From contig JAPTJF010000459.1 of the NCBI GenBank assembly GCA_029339195.1, forward strand, positions 1 through 49,490: 49,490 bases of DNA, read 5' to 3'. Position 1 is the stretch's first letter. The number at the start of each line of letters is the position of its first letter. Source of the stretch: Micractinium sp. NFX-FRZ (Eukaryota; Chlorophyta; Trebouxiophyceae; Chlorellales; Chlorellaceae). Of the stretch, positions 1 to 10,200 are shown piece after piece. The position numbers and the translations under genes were made by a program. A model generated the notes under the pieces. The model searched no databases and had not been told where the DNA came from. It saw nothing but the letters and a program-made list of their open reading frames with translations.

Positions 1-106
1 CCAGCGCCCGCCTCGCACAGTTCCTTCATCAAAGCTACACACTCCATTGCTCTCCCCCTGCTCTGTCCCATGAGACCTCTGCTGGCTCCCCGTGGACTTG
101 AAATGT

Positions 107-400
107 AATTGATTGATTGATTGATTGCAGTGCTGCCGTGAGGGTGCGCTTGGCGGGGCGGTCATCGGGGAGGGCTGCCACCCGGCTGAAGTAGCTGGTG
201 GCGAGTTGGGTCCAGTGGAGGGAGAGGGGGGGTGCGGCCAAATTCGGCATAGGTGGCGGCGGCGAGGGTGGTGGGGTGCATGCCAGCAATGCGGCGGAGG
301 AAGCGGCGGTGGAGGGTTTCTGCGTGGGCGCAGGATTTGGAGGTGCTGGGGGCAAATGCCCAGACTTCCGCGGCGTAGGAGAGGACGGGGGTTAGTACTG
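107..400 (-). mobile_element. Non-LTR (LINE) retrotransposon 3' fragment, frameshifted
   Basis: Read on the minus strand from about 398, the translation runs VLTPVLSYAAEVWAF, then LHRRFLRRIAGM, then YAEFGR. This is the pattern seen just after the reverse transcriptase domain of LINE ORF2 proteins. The frame then breaks: the continuation, PLSLHWTQLATSYFSRVAAL and on to a RPAKRTL stretch, lies in another frame. The break falls at a G/C homopolymer near 223-232, so a one-base indel is likely. The coding similarity ends at a four-base repeat (ATCA/TGAT units, 109-128), which fits a short-repeat LINE 3' tail. Nothing upstream of the RT tail is present, so this is a 5'-truncated dead copy. It lies upstream of, or in a 5' intron of, the SWI1-like gene, in opposite orientation. 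The LINE assignment is a family-level inference from motif memory. Confidence 0.7.
109..128. repeat. TGAT tetranucleotide repeat (probable LINE tail)
   Basis: Five copies of a four-base unit sit exactly at the 3' edge of the LINE fragment, so this is more likely the element's tail than an independent microsatellite. Confidence 0.6.
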
Positions 401-735
401 GCACTCCCATCTCTGGTGCATCAGTCCTCAGGCTCCCCTTCGGTGCTAGGACAGGGCAGGCCACGTGCAGAGCGGGCACACCTGGCCCAGTACTGAAGGT
501 GCCTGCCTGCCTGCCTGCCACACAGTGGCACCCGCCCTCGGCAGGCGGCCCTTCTCATGCCGGCAGGTGGCCTCTCCCTCATCCTCCTCTTTCCATTATG
601 CCGCCCCACCATGCCGCCCACCTAGCAAGCTCAATTGCCTGACGCATGCTGGCTACATCGCCCCCTTTGTTCCTTCCCTGAAACCTCCCCGTCGTCCACA
701 CATCAAACTTCCTCCACACCTGCTCTTCTTCACAG

Positions 736-2742
736 GCCCTCCGAGGTGGAGGTGGGCCACCCCCTGAAGGTTGTGGAGGGAGAGCTGCTGTACTCTGAAG
801 ACTTTGCCACGTGCCCGCTGGGAGAAGGTGAGGACAGTGTACTTTGATGGGAGAAGGTGGGGATGGTGCACTTGCTTAAGGCGGCGAGGGTGGCCAACCC
901 CAGTAGACTTTGGGGGGAGAGCTGCTTTGCTCTGAAGGATATGCCACACACCCGCTGGGCGAAGGTAAGGCAGTAACCCGTTCGACCTGTGTCTTGTTTG
1001 CAGCGAGACCCACAGTGCTGGATCCCACCGCCACCCTGGCCCTGCCCCTCCACACCTTCCCTGCCCTCCCCTCCCCCAGTGTGTGGCAAGTGCCAGGTGC
1101 TGACGCCAGCGCAGGCGCGCCGCCCCGGGAGCACCGCTGCAGAGCCGGCCCTGCCTGCCGACTCTTTTGTGTGCAGCCTCAAATACCTGCCAGGTGGGAT
1201 GGGGAGTGTGTGCTTGGGAGGGCAGAGTAATATGTTGAAGTAACGTATGCAGTTGATCAGCAGCCGATTGTTCCCTCTCGCTTGTTCAATTTGTGTATGG
1301 GTTGGTGCAGACCTTGCTACCTAACGCAGCGCTCAGCCATTGAACAGCCACCCCGCTGCAATGCAAGAGATACCCAGCCGCTCTCCCCAACCCCTGCACA
1401 CGCCACTATGCCTGCCCCCGTGGCCCTGCCCTAGCATTACCCTACAAACCAGGGGGGTATTGGTGCCCCTTGCGAATTGCGTGGAGTGTCACTCTGCCTT
1501 ACCCGCTGGGCTCTTGAGACAACAAAGCTCTTGTCAAACTGTCCGCCTGCAGAGGAGAGGCGGGTGGTGCCTCTTGACAACGGCATTGCCGGGATCACCC
1601 TGCCGGCTGCCCTGCAGGGGAAGCCGTATGACGTGGTACGTGGGCGGGATTTGCCTGCCCGGGGTCTCCTGATGTTCTTGACCGTTCAATATTATTTCTT
1701 GAAGGCAACGGTTTCCTTGGAGGTGGAGGTGGTTTGGGTTGAAGCAGGGTGTGGCCGGAGGTTTGAATCAGTGCGATCCGGCCTGGATTGCCTGGCACAT
1801 GCTGCTTAATGGTGTGATGTCTGCTGCCTGATTGCGCACGCTTCCTGCTGCTGCCTGCTGTTGCCGGCAGGTGGGCGGGCATGTTGTGCAGCAGGCACCC
1901 ACAGCGGCGGAGAAGGCCGAGGCGCAGGCGCAGGAGGAGGGGCATGGGCATGGGCATGGGCGTCTCAAGCGTGGGCGGGAGCCTGCTGGCAGCGCCGCTC
2001 CGGAGGAGGGCAGCCCTGGGGAAGTGCAGGAGGCACCCCTCCCAGACCTGGCAGAACCTTCCACAGCCGAGCAGAAGGTGCCGCCAAAGAAGAGGCGGCA
2101 CGAAAAGGAGGCGCAGCCAGGAGCACCTGCCAGCCCCACCGCTGCTGCTGCCGCGGCTGCTGGCGGTGCCGCCACAGCAGGCAGAGCAGGCGGCATGGCC
2201 ACTCGCCGGGCTGCACGCAGCCATGACCGCAGCACCAGCGCCGGCGCCGGCGCCAACACAAGTTCAGAAGAAGCAGCAGAGGGTGCTGCCGGCGGCGGCG
2301 GGGTGGTGGGCGGCGCGCTGGGGGGCAGTGGTGCCAGCAGCATGCGAGTGAAGGCCAAGCCTGGAAAGGAGATGCATGGCAGGTAGCTCCCCAGCCTGTG
2401 CCCCTTGCCTCATCACCTTGTCATCACCACAATGCACAGTGAAGAGCCAGACCTCGTGCTTGGCTGCCATGCACATTCTCTTATGTTGTGTTCTCAATCT
2501 GCCCAAGCAGCAGCTGCCTTGGTGCATCATCTTTTGCCTTATTCCATTTGCGCTTCCTGCTGCCATGTAACTCCATCGCTGACCGGCGTGCTAAGCTGCG
2601 CCATGCCGCGCCCTGCCGCGCCGCGCTGTGCTGTGCTGTGCCAGGTGGAGCAAGGAGCGGTTTGATGCGGCGCAGCAGAGCCTGGTGGGCGTGCTACAGC
2701 TGCTGGGAGCAACCGCAGGTGGGGCGGTGGCTGGGGGGTGAG

Positions 2743-2773
<31 letters not shown>

Positions 2774-5700
2774 CTGGGCTAGCTCTCGTCAGCAGCGCCG
2801 GCCCTTTGCGGCACACGCCCTGCCCTAACCCCCGCCCCACCCTGCTTTCATCCACCCTCCTGCTCTGCGCCCCACCATTGGCGCATTACCCCCTCAACCC
2901 CCTCCCCTCCTCTTCCCCTTCCTCCTGCCCTGCCTCCCACCCCAGCTGACCGTGCCGTGCTGCGCCCCCGGCTGCGGGACGAGGCGCGCAAGAGCATTGG
3001 GGACACGGGGCTGCTGGATCATCTGCTGAAGCACCTGGTGGGTTGGGCTGCCAAGTGATGGGAGGGGCAGGGTCTAAACGGGGAGAAGAGGGTGCAGGAG
3101 GAAAGCAGAGGCGAAGGAAGGGGAGGGAGGGCAAGCTCCCCGCCTCCCTGCCAGGGACCATTTCCCTGCCGCACCCCACTCCGCCTCCACGCCCCCGGCA
3201 GGCCGACCGCGGGCAGGGGAAGGCGCTGCAGGGATCCTCACAGCAGCAAACCTTCCCTACCCCACCCCACTCTGCCTCCACGCCTCCCCGCCCCCCCGCA
3301 GGCCGACCGTGTGGTGTCCCCCCAGGGCCTGCGCCTGCAGCGGCGGCACGACCCAGGCGGCCACATGGTGTACTGGCTGCAGGACCCGGCAGAGGCGGGC
3401 AGGGGTGAGTGGGGGGGAGCAGCGGGGGGCCCAGGTTTCTGTTGGAGCGGCTTGAAGGGCGGGGAGAGGAGGCTGCACATGGCCCACGTTGTGTGACCGG
3501 TTATGAAGCCGGAGGCAGCAGCCAGGGGCGGGGTTGGGGAGCAAGAAGGGCGAGGGGTCGAGGGGTGAGGGACGGGGTGTAGGGGAGAAGGGCCCAGGAG
3601 GGCACAGGATGTGCTGGCTGGGAAACCAGTCCGATGGTCGCAACCTTGTGCGCTGTGCCTGTTCACCTCCACCCGGCGGACTTCTGCCTTGCATGCCTCC
3701 TGCCTTCTGGCTGCCCGCCTGCCCTCCTGCAGAGCAGCAGGCGCTGGCCGAGGAGATGGGAGCCCTCAGCAACGAGCTGCGCGAGGTGGTGCTGTGCTGT
3801 GCTGGGCTGGGCCGTGCTGCGCTGGGCTGGGCCGTGCCGTGCTGTGCTGTGCTGTGCTGTGCTGCGCTGCGTATGAACCTCAGGCTCTGGCGGGAGCTGT
3901 CAGCAACGAGGTGGGAGCAGTGCCGTGCTGTGGCATGCTGCGCCATGATGTGTCGGGGCAGCAGGCGGCGCCACATACTGTCCAAGTCTGCCGACCTTGG
4001 ACGTCTCCCTTCATCGCAGGTCAAGGAAGTGCGGCGTGTGCTGTCGGCCGCCAAAGGGGAGGCGGTGCGGCAGGTGGAGCAGCTGGCATGGCAAGCTGTC
4101 AGGTGGGATGGCAGAGTTTTGAAACCATGCCAGCTGTCAGGACGGGTTGGGGTGTGCCAGATGCGGCCGCTGGCATGGCAGGCCAGCATGCGAGGAGAAA
4201 AGTACAGCGCGCACGTCAGGCTAGCTGGCTGCGGAGGGAGCGAGGCAGGGCGGCGCCGGACTGGGGGGTGGTACAAACGGTACGTGCTTTCGGCAGCGGC
4301 ACGCAACGCCTGTGCTCAACTTGACGTGCCTCAACAAGGCATGTCCCAGCTACTGGGCAAGGCCGCACACACCATCTGCCTGTACTGACACGGGTTGCCC
4401 GATGATGCGTACCCCTGTGCCTGTGCAGCTCCCTTCAAGAGCCCGCTGGACAGCTGCCCAGCAGCCTGAGCCCAGCCCAGGCGGCCGCCGCTGCCGCAGC
4501 TGCCGCCGCTGTCGCTGCCGCCACCGCTGCCTCGCCCCCGCCCAGCTCCCTCTCTCGGGGCTCCGCGCCCGCCGCAGGCAGCCCTGCACCCAGCGCTGCT
4601 GCGACCGTGGCAGCAGCGCTGCTGGCGGCTCCAGCAGCGGGGGCTGGCACAACCCCGCTGCCGCCTGTGCTGGGGGCTGCGCTGCCCGCTGTGCCTGCTG
4701 TGCCTGCTCAGCTTCCTCCAGCAGGCGATCCTCCAAACCTGCTGCCCCGGGTGCAAGCGGCCGAGAGCCAAGCACATTCCGTTCTGGTGCGCGGGTGGTG
4801 GGGCCTGGCAGCTGGGTGGGGGCTTTCTTTCTGCTCAGTGGGGCGTTTACGGAGGGATGGCTTGGATTGCGGTGCAAGAGACTCCCCTCTCGCCTCAGGC
4901 CACACTGCCAGGTTGCATCATCCCCACCGTCGCGTAACCTGGTGGTCCCATCTCTGTGCAGAGGCGGCTGCAAGACGCCGAGGGCCAGGCGCTCGCCGGG
5001 CTGGAGCAGGCGCGGGGGGAGGCGGCGGCAGCCACACGCCTGCTGGGCTCCCAGCTGGGTCAGTCCATCACACAGCTGGCGGAGGTGGCACGGGGCGTGA
5101 GCGCCAGGTCAGCACCCGCTGCGCTGTGCTGTGCTGCGCTGCGCTGCGCTGTGCTGTGCTGGGGTAGTCTGCCACACTGCAGGCGAAGATGGCACGGGTG
5201 AGGGCATTGCAACCGCAGCGGCTGCTCTGAGTCACGTCTTCCTGAATGCACCTGTGATGCATTACTAATCCCACTACCACTCATCCCGACCTTGCCACGC
5301 GTCGGTTGTGGGTAATCCCGCCGTCTGCCCCCGCCCTCATCAGAATCCTGCTGATTCTCCCTTTTGCAGGTGCGGCGCCCTGGAGCGCCAGGTGGCGCTG
5401 CTTGCGGAGGAGGGGCAGGGGCGGTACGAAGCGCTGGCAGCTGCCCTGGCCGCCAACGCCAATCTGAGGTGAGCTTCTAACAAGGGGCAACCTGAGGTAA
5501 GCACCTATCGCCAGGGGTCGGCAACAGTTCTGGCAAGGGAAGGCCAGGGTGGCTGGTGGGGAGTCAGGTTTTCAAAACGGCATCAAGCATGGGCAGCTGC
5601 GCGGCAGGCAGCGAGCAGTACTGGGGCGCATGTGCACGAGGCCATCTCTCGTGCACCCCAGCCTCTGAGGTGTGTGTTCCCTCGCCTGCCAATCTTGGCT

Positions 5701-6793
5701 GCTGACGCCCTGCCTGTCAGCACTCTCTGCAGGGCCGAGCTGGCGGCCTGGCAGGAGCGCACCTCTCGGCTTGAGCGCCAGGTGGCGGCCCTGCAAGGCG
5801 GCATGGCAGCCCTGGCGGCCTCCCTGCCCAGCCAGCCCGCTGCTGTGCATGCTGCGCTGGAGGCGGCGGCGGCCGCCGCGGGCGGAAGCGGTGCTGCGGG
5901 CGCCGCCGCTGCTGCTGCAGGCGCAGGGCCGGCTGCAGGTGCCAAGCCGATTCCTGAGGCAGCGGCGCCAGGCCAAGGGCTGGCCGCGGCCTGTGGGCAG
6001 CTGCAGCAGCTGCTGATGGCCACGCCCCTGGGTGCCGAAGGTGCCACGCGTACGCTGCAAGCTCAGCAGGCACAGCAGCAGGCGGCACAGCAGGCGCAGC
6101 AGCAGGCAGCCCCTGGGCTGCACCACCAGATGCTGGCGGCCGGCCTGCTGCCAGGTATGCACATCCCCCTGCCCCCGCTGCCCGCCCACCAGCAGCTGCT
6201 GCTGGCACAGGCCGCCGCGCAGGCCGCAGCTGCGGCCGCTGCCCGAGCCACGCCGCCTCTGCAGCAGCCGAGGCAGCCGGTGGCACGCAGGCCTCCCCAG
6301 CTGATGCCAGACCCCCGCTTCCTTAGCCAGCATCTCATACAGCAGGCCCTGGGCAGCAGCAGCGTCAGCAGCGGGCGTTCAGGGGCACGCACTGCGCCTG
6401 TGGCGGCGGCGCCAGCAGCAGCAGCGGCGCCTGCCGCTGCAACCGCCGCCCCGCCGCCAACCGGGCCCACCGGACGATGCAGCAGCGCTGCCGGCCACCG
6501 CCCCGCCCTGCCCGCCACCAGCGCTGGCAGCCAAGAGGTGCGCAGAGGGGGCTGTTGTTGTGGCTCTGTTTTGCTGACTACATGCTGTCGAGTGTGGCGC
6601 CATGGCGCCTCTGTGTCTTTCTGACCCAAACCAGGCGCCGTCGATGCACCCCTCCCTGCCAGGCAGGCCGACGAGCCGCACCCCTAACGGCCGCGACGCA
6701 GCAGGCGCAGCAGGGGCTGCCCCCCCTGTTGGCAGTGCCTCGCTCACTGGGCATTGCTGCTGCCCTGGCCTGTGGGGCCTTCCTGGGCCCTGA
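736..6793 (+). CDS. SWITCH1/AMEIOTIC1 (DYAD)-like meiosis protein, 5' end unresolved
   Basis: Exons: 736-827, 1080-1193, 1553-1635, 1871-2382, 2645-2718, 2946-3037, 3302-3404, 3733-3785, 4020-4102, 4429-4786, 4962-5107, 5370-5468, 5733-6537 and 6635-6793. They keep one frame for about 923 residues. Exons at 2645-3404 encode the family hallmark: RWSKERFDAAQQSL, then LRPRLRDEARKSIGDTGLL, DHLLKHL, RRHDPGGHMVYWL. This matches the conserved DYAD core of plant SWI1/AM1 proteins, which act in the nucleus at meiotic entry and protect cohesin. Upstream are a lysine/arginine patch (PPKKRRHEK) and an A/G-rich linker. Downstream are an A/P-rich stretch, a heptad-like coiled coil (about 4962-5830) and a Q/A-rich tail. 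The first three exons form an unrecognised Cys-containing module (see findings). The first exon starts in phase 2, so at least one 5' exon is missing or lies outside the window. The DYAD core is firm; the terminal exons are less so. Confidence 0.8.
771..967 (+). repeat. Exon-edge echo, SWI1-like exon 736-827
   Basis: The last part of the exon and its donor (771-830) recur in degenerate form at 908-967, including a second GT donor (GAAGGTAAG against GAAGGTGAG). Both copies are open in the exon frame. I chose the first because it follows a pyrimidine tract and CACAG acceptor. Confidence 0.75.
2741..2764. repeat. (AG)n microsatellite
   Basis: About 12 AG units shortly after a donor site in the intron following the exon at 2645-2718. 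Confidence 0.95.
3178..3313 (+). repeat. Exon-edge echo, acceptor of SWI1-like exon 3302-3404
   Basis: The acceptor plus the first exon bases (3268-3313) are echoed about 90 bp upstream (3178-3213), with the same CTCCACGCC tract, the CAG and GGCCGACCG. Use of the upstream copy would pass through the intervening intron sequence. The downstream copy gives the conserved DYAD continuation. Confidence 0.75.
3789..3871. repeat. GCTGT/GCTGG pentanucleotide array in intron
   Basis: Tandem five-base units fill most of the start of this intron. Similar arrays occur in introns or flanks at 2611-2644, 5116-5163, 9437-9492 (reverse complement), 23739-23792, 35958-35992 and 42645-42668. Confidence 0.9.
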
Positions 6794-7295
6794 CCCTGTT
6801 GGCTCTTGATGCACCGCCTGGCTGGTGCACCACTTTCTGCTTTGTTGGCTAGTGGGTGGTCCAGAATTTTTGCCCTGCCTGGGGGTTTGTCAGAGCGCGA
6901 AGGGCGTCACAGCGCATGGCAGCGCTGCAGTGCGCCCGCCAGGGACGCCAGCAGCCAGCCACGTCATCTGCCGCATCCTTCTCTCATGTACCATATCGTA
7001 ACACCCCTTTCCATCAAATCCTGCACAACTACATCTGCCGTGATTCGCGCTTGCCGATGCCTTGTACTGCCATCTGTTCAACATGTGCACACTAGTACCT
7101 GCCCATGCTCAGCACGATGCGTTGCGACCTCAAGACCGCCCCGCCGGTCTGCCCTGGGGGCTTCCTGTTCCCTTTCCACTTCCTTGTATCCCTGCCCCTG
7201 CTGTTGCTGCACTACTGCCAGATGTGTAACAGGCGTCAGCAGCATCGCTTGCACGCCTAATTTACACGCCCTTGTTCGCAAGACAGTCTCGCTGG
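6794..7295. other. Convergent 3' flanks of the SWI1-like and GT77 genes
   Basis: I see no coding sequence. A TGTAA motif, the usual green-algal poly(A) signal, lies at 7225-7229 on the plus strand and one lies at 7266-7262 on the minus strand. If both are used, the two transcripts end within a few tens of bases of each other. That leaves a plus-strand 3' UTR of roughly 440 nt and a minus-strand 3' UTR of only about 45 nt. Confidence 0.55.
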
Positions 7296-10200
7296 TCAGT
7301 TTGCTTCAAAAGGCCCGCGCAGCAGCCGCCGCGCCGGCGCTCCGCCCGCCGCGCCCGCTGTGCCGTTGCGCCGCTTCTGCCGGTTGGCCTGGCCATCTGT
7401 TGTGGATGGCGAGGTGGGCAGCTTCTCTTCCAGGTTGAACAGGTAGCAGCCTTGGTACTCCTGCGGTACCGCCGGCAGCCCTGCCTCCTCGTCTCCCATC
7501 AGCGGTACTGCGCCCAGGAAGAGCACCGGGGCAGCTTCCAGCCGTGCGCTCGCCTCCATCACCGCCGCAGGCGAGGCCACACTGACTGCAGGCGCCGTAC
7601 TCCGAACCTCCTCCTGCTGCTGTCCCTGCTGCTGCTTCGTCAGCGGCCCATCCTCGCCGCCCGCGGCCCGCCACTCGGGCAGCCACAGAGTGTTGCCCTC
7701 CCAAGGGGTGGCCTGCTCGGGGGTCAGGCTGCGCTCCAAGTACGCCTGGGCATCCACATAGGTTGGCATGGCCTGGACACACTCCCGGGTCATCCCCCGG
7801 ATCCAGTGGCAGTACGAGGTGCTGTTGTGCCCTCGCTTGCGCCGCTGCAGGTCCGGGAACTGCATCACCTGCAGCAGCGGGAGGTCCGTGGCAGGCAGAA
7901 GACGGGTGTTAGACAGGCGGGGTTGCATCCCAGCATGGCAGTGTGGTGGCAGGAGGAGGCGCCCGTGTGCCCCCCGCTTGCGCAGCTGCAGGTGGGGGAA
8001 CTGCATGACCTTGTGTAGCAAGCCAGTATGAGAATGCTAATTGTAGGAGATACACATCATCTCGATTTTGCTATCCTCAGACTTGGCTCATCGAGTTGTA
8101 ACCAATGATGGCCGCCATCACACGACCCCGCCGTTCCGCCGCCCTCACCGGCCGCCCCCCTGGCCCCCGGCCCCCACCCCGCACCGTCATGCCGTCGTAA
8201 TAGTCGGGCCACACGCCCAAGCCGGCATCTTCCGGCTCGCTGGGTTGGAAGCCATAGTAGTCGCTGTGCTCATTGTCGAACACGCCCAGCCACGCGCTGT
8301 CGCAGGGCGGGTTGGGCGGCACGAAGCGGCGGCCCATCGCCGACGCCAGGCGGGCAAACTGCGGCCGGGGGCAGGTGGTGTGCGGGTGGCAGGAGGGTGG
8401 GGGGAGGAGGGCGGGGGCGAGCAGAACAGGCGGGTGGCGGGGGAAAGCAGGGGAGTGATGTGGTTGCACAGGGCTGCCTGTGCATACCAGCCCGTGCCCG
8501 CTGGCTCACCTCGACCGCCCGGTGCTTCAGTGCCTGTCCACCACGCCACCCCGTGGGGCCAGCACCGCTCCCCGAGGGCCCCGAGCACGGTGCCCGGCAC
8601 AACCAACCTAACCCAACGCAGCCCAGTACCGCCCAACCCAACCCAGGCTCACCTTGACCACTTTAGCCCGGAACTCCTCTTCAGTTTCCGTGTGCCAGGC
8701 CACCCCCGGGGCCAGCATGAGCAGTTTGGGGGTGCCCGGCAGGCCCAGCACGTTGCCGTGCCCGCTCATCTTCTCGCTCACATCCCAGTGCCACCTGTCG
8801 GGAGACCGGGGACAAAATCCAACCACCGATTTGTGAACGAACCTGAGAAGCGGTTGGCTGGACAAAGGGTGGGAGGGCCCCGCTCGTGAGGCGGGAGGCA
8901 GGGCAGCGGCGGGCGGGCACGGCAGCGGCAGCGCGCCGACGGGAGAGCAGCGGCCACGCCTGGAAGACGGTGCGCAGGGGGCGGGAGTGGCTGCAGGCTA
9001 TCCGCTGCCAGGCGGGCAGCAGCTGGCCACGTGGCAACGCACGGAATCCGTGCATCTGTCTGGTTGGAGCACCGCTGGGAGCGCTGATGTCAGCATGCTG
9101 TGGTCACGCCCCCCGTCCCCACGACCCTGCCCAACCGCCCGTCACTCACCAGCCATGCCCCTTGGCAACGTACGACTTCCAAAGGCCCGAGCCGTCAGGG
9201 CCGAAGCTGTAGGCGCCGTGGGCGATGACCTGGCAGGGAGGAGACAGGCACGTGGAGGGAGGGGAACGGATGTGTTTCTGAGAAGCAGGTAGCAACACAG
9301 GTGACCGGAACCCAGCCAGGGCCACCGCCGGAGGCGCTGTGAGCAGAGGCCTGCCAAAGAGGGCGCTATAAACTGTGCTCGGCAAGGCAGGGAAATGTGC
9401 AAGGGGGTGGGTGTGCCACTGCACAGCAAAGCGCGGAGCACAGGGCGCAGCACGGGACGGCACACTACAGCACAGCATGGCGCAGCATGCGAAGCAATCG
9501 CCCCAGCGGCGGCTCACCCCTGCGGGCGGGTCCAGCGCCCAGAAGCCGTGCAGGCCTCGGGCCACCAGGTGGCCCGCCAGCCAGGGCGGCAGGAAGGCCC
9601 AGTTCTCTTGGGGCACATCCGAGGGCTTGGACCAGGGCTTGCCAACCTCGTAGAGAGGCAGGGGGGAGGCGTCGCGGACAAGCTGCAAACGGGCAGCCGG
9701 AGGGTATAGCAATGGTGGGAATGCTGAGGAAGAGGGGCCACATGAGATGGCTTGGCCTTGAGCGTGCCCACCTTGCAGAGAGGCAGCGGGGAGGCGTCAC
9801 ACGCTAGCTGCGGGGGGCGGTTGTGACAGAGGGGGGAGGCGGGGGAACAACGGCATTTGTTGAATGGCAGGGAGTGCGCAGCATAGCCCACCACACACGC
9901 AAACACACAACCACGCACAAACACACCCCGCCTGCAGCCCATGTCACCACTATGCACACCACTATGCATCTTTCTTCACATACACCGGCTCACCTGAATG
10001 TTGCGGCGCTGCGGCAGGAGCAGGTGCTCCTCACGCCCCACCGCCCCACCCTAGCCCTCCCCCACTCGCCTACAGCCAGCTTGACTCTAGACTCTTGAAA
10101 TCTAGGCGCCTGAGAGAGCTGTGGCATTGCAGCGGGCACACCTGGCTGCTGATGCTCCCCCGCCTCACCCCCACCCCCAACGTTGGCCCCACACCTCAGC

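Noticed and set aside
906..967. Second copy of the first SWI1-like exon as an alternative real exon
   Set aside because: It lacks a convincing acceptor and changes several residues; treated as an echo, though transcript data could reverse the choice.
3534..4388. 284-codon plus-strand open frame in the SWI1-like region
   Set aside because: It runs through introns and the GCTGT array; the DYAD frame and splice phases support a different frame.
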